This document shows, piece after piece, positions 1-6,359 of a stretch of DNA of 7,215 bases. The stretch is from assembly GCA_052387115.1 (NCBI GenBank), contig JBQTJM010000333.1, forward strand, positions 1-7,215. Reading direction: 5' to 3'. A program made the translations under genes and the position numbers. Within the stretch, counting starts at the first letter, position 1; each line of letters starts with the position of its first letter. Source of the stretch: JACCXJ01 sp052387115 (GTDB lineage: Bacteria > Pseudomonadota > Gammaproteobacteria > JACCXJ01). A model generated the notes under the pieces. The model worked only from the letters and a program-made list of their open reading frames with translations. It had not been told where the DNA came from and made no database searches.

Positions 1-108
1 GCTGGCAAGACACTTGGTCTACACTACAGTCACTTTCAAACTCGACCCCCTGTGTTGATGCGGCTTGCAGAGACCTTTTCCCTAAAAAAACAGCGATTAT
101 TGAGGTGA

Positions 109-498
109 GTTGAGAAAGATGGGCTAAAATCGTTTCGTCTATTCGGGGAACGCGCCGTAGTCGTGGATTGGCAGTCCACGCCTATGAAACCATACGAGCT
201 CGTGGAGTGGTATCGTCGCTTGGGGCAGATCAGCGGTAGCCCGGGGGTGAAGACCCTGGCGGAAGCGGAGGCCGGCTATGCACGGATGGATCAGTCCCGT
301 CTGGACCGGCTCGCAGCGGATTACGGCGCGGATTACGTCGTCCAGCGCAAGCCATTCGAGCTACGCCAGATCAACGGCGAGGTGGTGTTTTCCAACCGGG
401 AGTTCCTGGTCCTTCATGTGAAGCGAGGGTCGCACGCCGATCGTCTCGCGACGGCTGGGAATCTCGAAAGAAGCTCTTTCGCGCCTCGAGAGGAGTAG
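109..498 (+). pseudogene. C-terminal remnant of a DUF6798-like membrane protein
   Basis: The frame is open from base 109, after a stop at 106-108, and reads to the TAG ending at 498. A GTG at 163 could start a 111-aa product, but family-like sequence begins upstream of it: a FRLFGERAVVVDW stretch spans about 133-171. It continues with EWYRRL, a LAADYGADYVV block and a VVFSNREFLVLHV end. From memory, this order matches the soluble C-terminal part of large polytopic membrane proteins of the DUF6798 type. The N-terminal membrane portion is absent, and bases 1-108 are more AT-rich and carry no recognisable gene in any forward frame. The last ~25 residues after LHV look non-native and cover a 7-base perfect hairpin (465-481), so the ending may also be altered. 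No convincing ribosome site precedes 163. I read it as a truncated, probably non-functional gene. A small expressed protein is possible but less likely. Confidence 0.5.
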
Positions 499-518
499 GG
501 CGAGATGGGAGCCCGCGG

Positions 519-578
519 GATGCGGTAACGTCGTAACCGCATCGTCTTGGTCGATGCGGTTCGCGAGCGCACCGCATC
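519..578. repeat. Tandem hairpins with shared 8-base arms, 3' of ppsA
   Basis: GATGCGGT (519-526) pairs with ACCGCATC (536-543) over a 9-base loop. The same arms recur at 553-560 and 571-578 over a 10-base loop. The middle arms can instead pair with each other: ACCGCATCG (536-544) with CGATGCGGT (552-560), a perfect 9-base stem with a 7-base loop. Two outer hairpins and one central hairpin are therefore mutually exclusive. The block lies between the forward remnant ending at 498 and the reverse-strand ppsA stop at 594, so it could end or protect transcripts from either side. No T-run follows on either strand, so it is not a standard Rho-independent terminator. Confidence 0.6.
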
Positions 579-593
579 CGATGGCTGTGGCCC

Positions 594-2978
594 TCAGGAC
601 CGCGGCACCGCCGGTGGCGCTTGGCCCGCGAGGTACAGCCAGGTCTCGACCACGGTGTCGGGGTTGAGCGAGATGCTCTCGATGCCCTCATCGAGCAGCC
701 AGCGGGCGAGGTCGGGATGGTCCGAAGGGCCCTGGCCGCAGATCCCGATGTATTTCCCGGCCCGCCGGCAGGCGGCGATGGCGAGGTGCAGGAGGGCCTT
801 GACGGCGCCGTCGCGCTCGTCGAAGCGACCGGCCACGAGCGCCGAATCCCGGTCGATGCCGAGCGTGAGCTGGGTGAGGTCATTCGAGCCGATCGAGAAG
901 CCATCGAAGTACTCCAGAAAGGCCTCGGCCAGGAGGCAATTCGAGGGCAGCTCGCACATCATGATGAGGCGCAGCCCCTCGCGCCCCCGCACCAGGCCGT
1001 TGTCCCTGAGGAGCCCAGTCACCTCGCGCGCCTCGTCGAGCGTGCGCACGAACGGGACCATGACCTCGACATTGCGGAAACCGAGGTCCTCGCGCACCCG
1101 GCGGAGCGCCCGGCACTCGAGATCGAAGCAGTCGCGAAAGGCCGGTGCGATGTAACGCGCCGCCCCGCGGAAGCCCAGCATCGGGTTCTCCTCCTTGGGC
1201 TCGAAGCGCTCCCCGCCGAGTAGATTGGAATACTCGTTGGACTTGAAATCCGATAGCCGCACGATGACCGGTTTACCGGCGAAGGCCGCCGCCAGGGTCG
1301 CCACCCCCTCGGTCAAGCGCTCGACGAAGAAGCTCGCCGGATCGGCATATCCGGCCGCGCGCTGTCGGATCTCCGCCTGCAAGGCGGGCGGCAAGCTCTC
1401 AACCTTCAGGAGGGCCTTGGGGTGCACACCGATCATCCGGTTGATGACGAACTCGATGCGCGCGAGCCCCACCCCGTGGTTCGGGAGCGCGGCGAACGCG
1501 AAGGCGCGCTCGGGGTTGCCCACGTTCATCATGATCTTGACCGGAAGCTCCGGCATGGCTTCGAGCGCGACCGTCCGACGTTCGTAATCGAGCCGGCCTT
1601 CGTAGATATAACCGGTCTCGCCCTCGGCACAGGACACGGTCACCTCGGCTCCGTCGACGATCCGTCGCGTGGCATCCGAGGTGCCGACCACCGCCGGGAG
1701 CCCCAGCTCGCGGGCCACGATGGCGGCATGGCAGGTGCGGCCGCCACGATTGGTCACGATGGCGGCGGCGCGCTTCATGACCGGTTCCCAGTCCGGATCG
1801 GTCATGTCGGTCACGAGCACATCGCCGGACCTGAGCCTCTCCATGCCCTCGACCCCATCGATCAGGCAGGCCCTCCCGGCGCCGATCCGCTGCCCGATGC
1901 TGCGACCGGTCGCCAGCACCTGTGAGCGGGTGTTGAGGATATAGCGCTCCAGGTGCTGGGTCGCGGCCCGGCTCTTCACGGTCTCGGGTCGGGCCTGGAG
2001 GATATACAGTAGGCCGTCGGTCCCGTCCTTGGCCCATTCGATGTCCATGGCCTGCCCATAGTGTTGTTCGATAGAAAGCGCGTAGCGTGCGAGCGCCTCG
2101 GCCTCGGGATCCGACAGGGAATAGCGCCCGCGATCCTCTGGGGGCACTGCGACGACCCGCGTAGGCGGGTCGCTCGACTCGCCCAGGACCATCTTCCACG
2201 CCTTGTCGCCGAGGTGGCGTCCGATCACGGCCGGCCGGCCGGCCCGCAGGTTGGGTTTATAGACACACAGCTCGTCGGGGTTGACCGCCCCCTGGACCAC
2301 CAGCTCCCCGAGCCCGTAGGCCGAGGTGATGAGGACCACCTCCGGAAACCCCGATTCCGTGTCGAGCGTGAACAGTACGCCGCTCGTGCCCACGTCGCTC
2401 CGCACCATGCGCTGGACCCCAGCCGACAGCGCCACGGTCTCATGCGCGAAGCCGTGGTGGGCCCGATAGGCGATGGCCCGGTCGTTATACAGCGAAGCGA
2501 AGACCCGTCTGACGGCCTCGAGCACCGCCTCGGCCCCGCGGACGTTCAGGAAGGTCTCCTGCTGGCCAGCGAAGGACGCCTCGGGAAGGTCCTCTGCCGT
2601 CGCCGACGAGCGCACCGCGACGGCCAATGCGCCCCGCAGCCCATCGAGCCCCCGATAGGCCGCCGCGATCGCCTCGGCGAGGCCCGGCGGGAAAGGGGCA
2701 CCGAGGAGCCATCCGCGGATCTCGGCGCCGGCCGCGGACAGCGCCCGCACATCGTCCACATCGAGCCCGGCGAGCCGCTCGCGGATGCGCCCTTCCAAGT
2801 CCTCTTGGCCGAGAAGGTCGCGATAGGCGTCGGCGGTGGTCGCGAATCCGCCCGGCACTCGAACGCCGGCTTCGGCGAGATGGGCGATCATCTCGCCGAG
2901 CGAGGCGTTCTTGCCGCCGACCCGGTGCACATCCCGCATCCCGATCGACTGGAAATCGATGATATAGGCTGGTGTCAT
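594..2978 (-). CDS. ppsA: Phosphoenolpyruvate synthase (pyruvate, water dikinase)
   Basis: This cytoplasmic enzyme converts pyruvate, ATP and water into phosphoenolpyruvate, AMP and phosphate, feeding gluconeogenesis from three-carbon compounds. The product is 794 aa, against about 792 for E. coli PpsA. The N-terminal ATP-binding domain shows GGKNASLGEM (21-30) and VRSSATAEDLPEASFAGQ (about 122-139). The central phosphohistidine domain has GGRTCHAAIVARELGLP with the phospho-carrier His417. The C-terminal PEP/pyruvate barrel has ENPMLGFRG (597-605), GSNDLTQLTLGIDRD (697-711) and ICGQGPSDHPD with catalytic Cys747. All key residues are present and the frame is unbroken. I chose ATG at 2978 because MTPAYIIDFQSIGMRDVHRVGGKNAS matches the family N-terminus in order and a good GGGAG site precedes it; the upstream in-frame extension of 20 residues is basic and unlike the family. 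It stands alone: no ppsR regulator gene lies divergently upstream, as it does in E. coli. Confidence 0.97.
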   Translation of the reverse strand: MTPAYIIDFQSIGMRDVHRVGGKNASLGEMIAHLAEAGVRVPGGFATTADAYRDLLGQEDLEGRIRERLAGLDVDDVRALSAAGAEIRGWLLGAPFPPGLAEAIAAAYRGLDGLRGALAVAVRSSATAEDLPEASFAGQQETFLNVRGAEAVLEAVRRVFASLYNDRAIAYRAHHGFAHETVALSAGVQRMVRSDVGTSGVLFTLDTESGFPEVVLITSAYGLGELVVQGAVNPDELCVYKPNLRAGRPAVIGRHLGDKAWKMVLGESSDPPTRVVAVPPEDRGRYSLSDPEAEALARYALSIEQHYGQAMDIEWAKDGTDGLLYILQARPETVKSRAATQHLERYILNTRSQVLATGRSIGQRIGAGRACLIDGVEGMERLRSGDVLVTDMTDPDWEPVMKRAAAIVTNRGGRTCHAAIVARELGLPAVVGTSDATRRIVDGAEVTVSCAEGETGYIYEGRLDYERRTVALEAMPELPVKIMMNVGNPERAFAFAALPNHGVGLARIEFVINRMIGVHPKALLKVESLPPALQAEIRQRAAGYADPASFFVERLTEGVATLAAAFAGKPVIVRLSDFKSNEYSNLLGGERFEPKEENPMLGFRGAARYIAPAFRDCFDLECRALRRVREDLGFRNVEVMVPFVRTLDEAREVTGLLRDNGLVRGREGLRLIMMCELPSNCLLAEAFLEYFDGFSIGSNDLTQLTLGIDRDSALVAGRFDERDGAVKALLHLAIAACRRAGKYIGICGQGPSDHPDLARWLLDEGIESISLNPDTVVETWLYLAGQAPPAVPRS

Positions 2979-3451
2979 CGTCCTCTCCCGGCATCGCCGC
3001 GCCGGTCTCTTGCACTTCGACCCCGGCCAGGGGCCCACGCATTCCCCGGGCCTCGCTCACCGGCGCTTGAACGATCCGACGCCGGCGGTGGCCGTCACAG
3101 GGCCGCCATTCTACGCCACGGTGCACGAGCGGTCCTCGAAACGGTCCGGCTCGATCCGGCGGCGTAATCCGTGCCCATCCGGCCGCCTCTTCCGCGGCTT
3201 GGCCGTCGCCCCTTGGAAGGGTTGACCGTCCGGTGTGATTCCGCTGTGTCCGCCTTGATACGCGATCCGGGTGCCTTCGCCCTCCAGGTCAGGATCGCGG
3301 TGCCCATCCCGGCGGCCTCCACGGCTTTGTGCTGAACGCGCGCTGCAGCCGACGCCGTGGATCGCCGTCGCCTTCCCAAGCCCTCGTGTCCGGCGCCGCT
3401 GCCCTGGCGTCACATGTACAATTCACTGCCAGCGCGGAGTAAGATTCAACC
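2979..3451. other. Intergenic stretch upstream of ppsA, no gene seen
   Basis: About 470 GC-rich bases carry only short overlapping frames with arginine- and proline-rich translations, which are typical of GC-rich non-coding DNA. It must contain the ppsA promoter. The only -10-like hexamer I noted on the reverse strand is TAGAAT (3113-3108), without a good -35, so it is a weak candidate. On the forward strand TACAAT (3417-3422) lies 30 bases ahead of the ATG at 3452 and could once have served the antitoxin remnant; its -35 is also poor. No ppsR-like gene, RNA gene or terminator was seen. Confidence 0.5.
2981..2989 (-). promoter_or_regulatory. Ribosome binding site of ppsA
   Basis: Read on the reverse strand, GGGAGAGGA precedes the ATG at 2978. 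The GGGAG part (2989-2985) is 6 bases from the start codon. This fixes the 794-aa start rather than the longer in-frame extension. Confidence 0.7.
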
Positions 3452-3532
3452 ATGCGAGTAGCCACTGGAACGGTTGTCTCCGGCCAAGTCGAGACGACCC
3501 ACAGGGTCGTTTCAATCCGTTTCGCCGGGTAA
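3452..3532 (+). pseudogene. 5' remnant of an antitoxin-like gene cut by a repeat
   Basis: From the ATG at 3452 the frame reads MRVATGTVVSGQVE and then runs into the palindromic repeat at 3491, ending at a TAA (3530-3532) after 26 codons. The first 14 residues resemble the start of small antitoxin-type proteins that begin with a pattern like M-x-x-ATGTVV-x-G-x-V and continue for about 70-80 residues. That recognition is from memory and the fragment is short. A GGAG lies 12 bases upstream (3436-3439). The loss of similarity coincides with the repeat boundary, which suggests the gene was interrupted there. I found no convincing 3' half beyond the second repeat copy. Confidence 0.4.
3491..3521. 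repeat. Palindromic repeat, copy 1, left of the toxin-antitoxin pair
   Basis: GAGACGACC (3491-3499), a 5-base centre CACAG, then GGTCGTTTCAATCCGTT (3505-3521). Both arms are identical to those of the copy at 4155-4185; only the 5-base centre differs. The GAGACGACC arm pairs with GGTCGTTTC, with one G-T wobble. The outer left arm present in copy 2 (GGATT) is missing here and is replaced by the antitoxin remnant, so 3490/3491 looks like a junction. Confidence 0.7.
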
Positions 3533-3586
3533 CCGGCGTCCCTACGGCGCCGCCTCGAACAGCGATTCGTCAACCAGCAAGTTTAC

Positions 3587-3590
3587 GGAG
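3587..3590 (+). promoter_or_regulatory. Ribosome binding site of the antitoxin gene
   Basis: GGAG ends 6 bases before the ATG at 3597. It selects this start over the longer open frame, which runs back through the repeat to 3474 and is not family-like. Confidence 0.65.
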
Positions 3591-3596
3591 AGTGAT

Positions 3597-3815
3597 ATGG
3601 CTGCCACAGTGGCTCAGATGACAAAAGGCGAACTCAGGGAAATGATTGAATCCATCATCGAGCAGAAGTTACTAGAATTGCTTGGTGACCCTGATGAAGA
3701 GCTGCCTATTAGAAAGTTGATGCGTGATAGGCTCTTGCGCCAGAAACAGGCTGTTGCAGAGGGTGAGCACGGTGAACCGTTTGAAGATGTGGTGCGACGA
3801 CTTAGCTTGGAGTGA
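3597..3815 (+). CDS. Antitoxin of a RelE/ParE-type toxin-antitoxin pair
   Basis: This is a 72-aa acidic, helix-rich protein predicted to bind and neutralise the toxin encoded immediately downstream and, as is usual for such pairs, to repress their shared promoter. The N-terminal part (about 8-30, MTKGELREMIESIIEQKLLELL) is amphipathic and suited to helix formation. It is followed by GDPDEELPIR and a C-terminal QKQAVAEGEHGEPFEDVVRRLSLE, where toxin contact is likely. This arrangement recalls small uncharacterised antitoxins commonly found next to RelE-like toxins, and I see no clear MetJ/Arc-type or AbrB fold signature. The stop codon overlaps the toxin start by 4 bases, which implies translational coupling. 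A 60-base sample (3601-3660) is 48% GC, against 75% in a sample of ppsA (781-840), which suggests transfer. The role is inferred mainly from position and partner. Confidence 0.75.
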   Translation: MAATVAQMTKGELREMIESIIEQKLLELLGDPDEELPIRKLMRDRLLRQKQAVAEGEHGEPFEDVVRRLSLE

Positions 3816-4084
3816 TCACCGTGTATCGCATCCGCATCTTGGATGCGGCTATCCGTGAATTAGCGCGGTTAGATAAACCTGTTGGTCGTCGCATCGTTGA
3901 GCGCATCCATTGGTTGGCTGCGAATCTGGACGAGATCAAACCTGAAGCATTGACGGGTGACCTCGCAGGACTCTATAAACTCCGCGCGGGTGATTACCGT
4001 GTCATTTACGAGGTGGTTCACGACGAACAGACGATCGTGATTCATGCGATTGGTCACCGCAGGGAGATTTACCGAAAGCGGTAA
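3812..4084 (+). CDS. RelE/ParE-superfamily toxin
   Basis: This 90-aa basic protein has the RelE/ParE toxin layout. The N-terminal strand YRIRIL (5-10) leads into a helical segment with RELARLDKPVGRRIVERI (about 15-32). Then come LYKLRAGDYRVIYEV (54-68) and the final IHAIGHRREIYRKR (77-90), the two hallmark blocks of the family. R58, R63, R83/R84 and Y87 fall where basic and aromatic residues act in RelE-type ribonucleases. RelE members cleave mRNA on the ribosome, whereas ParE members poison gyrase; the GHRREIY end favours the RelE-like mRNase side, but this is not certain. The start is GTG, overlapping the antitoxin stop as GTGA; another GTG at 3821 is possible but would remove the first strand. 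The frame is intact. GC is low for the region (53% in a sample at 3901-3960), as in the antitoxin. Confidence 0.9.
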   Translation: MITVYRIRILDAAIRELARLDKPVGRRIVERIHWLAANLDEIKPEALTGDLAGLYKLRAGDYRVIYEVVHDEQTIVIHAIGHRREIYRKR

Positions 4085-4149
4085 AAGGCACGAAACGATG
4101 CACGCACTACGTTTCAGGAGCAGAATATAGGCTAACCAATAACCAATAA

Positions 4150-4185
4150 GGATTGAGACGACCTGAAAGGTCGTTTCAATCCGTT
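4150..4185. repeat. Palindromic repeat, copy 2, right of the toxin-antitoxin pair
   Basis: The left arm (4150-4163) and right arm (4169-4182) form a 14-base stem with one G-T wobble (4157 with 4175) around the loop TGAAA. Bases 4155-4185 match copy 1 (3491-3521) in every position except the 5-base centre. Just upstream, AACCAAT occurs twice in tandem (4134-4147). A weaker 6-base inverted pair (4092-4097 with 4110-4115) lies between the toxin stop and this element. The large hairpin could also end toxin transcription, although no T-run follows. Confidence 0.75.
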
Positions 4186-4623
4186 GTTGAAGAAGGCCGG
4201 CACGGCGCTTCGTAAGGGGAATGCTTCAGTAGAGCGCGGGTAGCGTCGTGATGGGTGGCGGTCGCTTGAGGCGTAGACCGGTCAGAGTAGCAGTAGCGGA
4301 TGCGTTGTGCCGGATTTTCATGATCCGCTTGCGTGGGGAAACGCTACGTACTCTGGTTCTCGAGACCAAAGGGTTATGACCCACTCAAAGAGGTCAAAGC
4401 CCAGGCAGCAGGCCGCACAGCGCTGGTGCCGAGCTGTCTGCCGACGGCGCCTCCGGGCAATGGCGATACGCGCTGGCCGAACGGGTCTCCGATGTGGGGA
4501 GGTTCATCTCCGAGGCCGCAGGAAGCTAGTCGCGCGGTCAGTCCGGCGTTTCCATTTCCTTCGCCCGCACGGGCTGTTGCGGGTATGATAGTACTGCTAT
4601 CTACGAGACCGCTACCTCCCCTC
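4186..4623. other. Degenerate stretch with no intact gene
   Basis: About 440 bases lack a convincing gene. Several short forward frames overlap. Frame-0 translation at about 4431-4530 gives a protein-like SGQWRYALAERVSDVGRFI before a TAG, and the frame starting at 4333 gives RYVLWFSRPKGYDPLKEV; neither is recognisable. They may be decayed coding sequence joined by a frameshift. A 7-base inverted pair (AGCGGAT with ATCCGCT, about 4294-4330) and a CCCGCA/TGCGGG hairpin (about 4564-4583) are the only structures noted. TATGATAG at 4584-4591 resembles TATCATAG upstream of the 6360 gene and may be part of the same duplicated 5' region. Confidence 0.45.
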
Positions 4624-4771
4624 GTGACCCTCAAACGCTGGCTCATCGCCCTGCCGCTCATCCTCGTCGCGGCCGATCCCCGAGCCGGTGAGCCCGGTCG
4701 CTTCGGCGCCCAGGGTAATCGACGGCCGCGGCTATGAATCGCGGGTCACCAAATCGCTGATCGAGGCCTCG
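4624..4771 (+). pseudogene. Broken 5' fragment of a duplicate substrate-binding-protein gene
   Basis: GTG at 4624 followed by codons for TLKRWLIALPLILVAA reproduces the signal peptide of the binding protein beginning at 6360 (TLKRWLISLPLILVAA). Bases 4625-4673 match 6361-6409 with two mismatches. After that, the frame stays open only in nonsense sequence to 4737, but another frame reads YESRVTKSLIEAS and stops at 4774. This resembles the YED...ARLSKYIDAS segment of the intact gene (residues about 28-46). The fragment is 148 bases against 138 for the same stretch of the intact gene, which fits a frameshift. Similarity ends exactly where the ATPase gene starts. The 49-base identity is direct observation; the homology beyond it is a short, tentative alignment. 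Confidence 0.55.
4625..4673 (+). repeat. 49-base direct repeat, left copy
   Basis: It is identical to 6361-6409 apart from two substitutions close together (4648 and 4650). The spacing between the copies is 1736 bases, and the ATPase gene lies entirely between them. Confidence 0.9.
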
Positions 4772-6264
4772 TGAAGCAGTTGCAGTTGATCGATCTCTTG
4801 TCCCGGGGGCTGGAAAATACGCTTCGGCGCGGCAACCCGTGGTGGCAAGGCGATCCACTCGTCGGCCTGCCCAGGCTCAGGCGCTGGGCCTTCGAGCCCG
4901 TGCGGCGAGGGATCGAGAAGGGCATGACCAAGGTGACCGTCTTGCGCGGACCGCGGCAGATCGGTAAGACGACGCTACTCAACCAGGTCATCGAGGATCT
5001 GCTCAAAAGCGGCATCGCGCCGCACCGCATCTTCCGCGTCCAGTTCGATGAGCTGCCGGAGCTGCGGCGGCTGACGCAGCCTATGCTCGATCTTGCCTGG
5101 TGGTATTCCGACCAGGTGCTCGGCAGGTCGTTTCACCGCGCGGCGGCCGATGGCGAAGGCGCCTACATCCTGCTCGATGAAGTGCAGAACCTGGCCGACT
5201 GGGCGCCCCAGCTCAAACACCTGGTCGATCTGCAACCGGTGCGCATGGTCGTAACCGGCAGCTCCGCCTTGCGCATCGAGGCCGGTCGCGACAGCCTCGC
5301 GGGACGCATCACCACGATCGAGATGGGACCGCTATTGTTGCGCGAGATCGCACGGCTGCGTGACTTCGGCGAGATCCCTCCTTTTCTACCCCACAACGGT
5401 CTCGCACCACTCAAAGACATGGCATTCTGGCAAGACCTTCGTGCCTTCGGCCAGGAACATTCCGCTGTTCGACACCAGGCTTTCGCGGCGTTCTCTGAGC
5501 GTGGTGCCTACCCGGTGGCGCAAGCGAACGCGGAGGAGCCATGGGAGCGTGTGGCCGATCTCCTCAACGAGACCGTCATACGCCGCGCTATCCAGCACGA
5601 CTTGCGCATGGGGCCGAAAGGGCAGAAACGCGATGAGCACTTGTTGGAAGAAGTCTTCCGGCTGGCTTGCCGGTATACCGGGCAGTCTCCGAAACAGGCC
5701 CTCTATCTGGACGAAATCCGTCACGCCATGCACGGCAACATCGGCTGGCAGCGCATCCTTGCATACCTGAAATTCCTCGATGGCACTCTGTTACTGAGAC
5801 TGATCGAGCCGCTGGAGCTGCGCCTGAAGCGCCGGCGCGGCCCACCCAAGCTCTGCCTTTGCGATCACGCGTTGCGAGCCGGGTGGTTGGCCGAGTATGT
5901 CCCCATCGACCCGGTCGGCTTGGAAACAGTGCCGCATCTGGCAGATCTGGCTGGGCGGATCGCGGACAGCACGGCGGGTTATTTTATGCGATCCATCGTG
6001 AATCTGGACGTGGCGTATTTTCCGGAACGCAGCGCCGAGCCCGAGATCGATTACGTGATCACGATTGGGGAGCAACGCGTGCCGATCGAGGTCAAGTATA
6101 GACGCCGCGTGGATTTCAGTGATACGCATGGCCTGCGGGCATTCGTGGAAAAGGAGCACTATCGAGCGCCTTTCGGCCTGTTATTGACGCAGCAGGATGT
6201 CGTCGCCGTCGACGACCCACGTATCGTCGCCATGCCGCTCTCGACGTTCTTACTGCTGCGATGA
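4771..6264 (+). CDS. AAA-type ATPase with DUF4143 / PD-(D/E)XK-like C-terminus
   Basis: This 497-aa cytoplasmic protein belongs to the large, poorly characterised group of ATPases often annotated as DUF4143 proteins. The N-terminal P-loop domain has Walker A GPRQIGKTT (60-68), Walker B ILLDEVQN (133-140) and a sensor-like VTGSSALRIEAGRDSLAGR (161-179). A helical middle region follows (about 235-370), including NETVIRRAIQHDLRMG and LEEVFRLACRY, with LRLIEPLELRLKRR and CLCDHALRAGWL further on. The C-terminus has EIDYVITIGEQRVPIEVKYR (425-444). D427, E440 and K442 fit the D...E-x-K pattern of PD-(D/E)XK nucleases. Its substrate and biological role are unknown; nucleic-acid binding or processing is an inference. 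The start is GTG at 4771, the only candidate after the in-frame stop at 4735-4737, with GAGG 4 bases upstream (4763-4766); it shares GTGA with the broken frame before it. The gene is intact, GC-rich like the host, and stands alone with no partner gene. Confidence 0.9.
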   Translation: MKQLQLIDLLSRGLENTLRRGNPWWQGDPLVGLPRLRRWAFEPVRRGIEKGMTKVTVLRGPRQIGKTTLLNQVIEDLLKSGIAPHRIFRVQFDELPELRRLTQPMLDLAWWYSDQVLGRSFHRAAADGEGAYILLDEVQNLADWAPQLKHLVDLQPVRMVVTGSSALRIEAGRDSLAGRITTIEMGPLLLREIARLRDFGEIPPFLPHNGLAPLKDMAFWQDLRAFGQEHSAVRHQAFAAFSERGAYPVAQANAEEPWERVADLLNETVIRRAIQHDLRMGPKGQKRDEHLLEEVFRLACRYTGQSPKQALYLDEIRHAMHGNIGWQRILAYLKFLDGTLLLRLIEPLELRLKRRRGPPKLCLCDHALRAGWLAEYVPIDPVGLETVPHLADLAGRIADSTAGYFMRSIVNLDVAYFPERSAEPEIDYVITIGEQRVPIEVKYRRRVDFSDTHGLRAFVEKEHYRAPFGLLLTQQDVVAVDDPRIVAMPLSTFLLLR

Positions 6265-6300
6265 ACGCGATGAGGAGCACCTACCCACTGCCCTTGGCGC

Positions 6301-6308
6301 TATCATAG
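6301..6308 (+). promoter_or_regulatory. Possible -10 region of the substrate-binding-protein gene
   Basis: TATCATAG lies 59 bases before the ATG at 6360. A similar TATGATAG sits 40 bases before the start of the duplicated fragment at 4624, and the preceding bases are also partly shared (TTG then G at matching places). Conservation in both copies is the main support; no good -35 hexamer is seen. Confidence 0.2.
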
Positions 6309-6359
6309 GGTAAGCCCCATGGTCCTCGACCGTCCGCAGCGCTTGGAGAACCCTTCGCC

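Noticed and set aside
465..481. The 7-base perfect hairpin as a Rho-independent terminator
   Set aside because: The stem is short with a 3-base loop and is not followed by a T-run; it lies within the open frame of the remnant gene.
2061..3167. A 368-codon open frame on the forward strand opposite ppsA, and other long frames opposite or overlapping it
   Set aside because: They lie antisense to a fully conserved enzyme gene, have arginine/proline/histidine-rich translations without family motifs, and are typical of high-GC DNA.
3271..3621. A 116-codon forward frame covering the spacer before the toxin-antitoxin pair
   Set aside because: It runs through the palindromic repeat and the antitoxin ribosome site, has no recognisable motif, and conflicts with the well-supported start at 3597.
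3491..4185. CRISPR-like repeats (the arms contain GTTTCAATCC, reminiscent of CRISPR repeat ends)
   Set aside because: There are only two copies, 664 bases apart, with coding sequence between them, differing centres and no spacer array or cas gene.
3491..4185. Integron gene cassette with attC site
   Set aside because: The repeats lack the required GTTRRRY and RYYYAAC core sites, and no integrase gene is present.
4307..4737. Open frames of 93 and 134 codons as real genes
   Set aside because: The translations are low-complexity and basic or proline-rich, have no clear ribosome site, and the longer one ends inside the broken transporter fragment.
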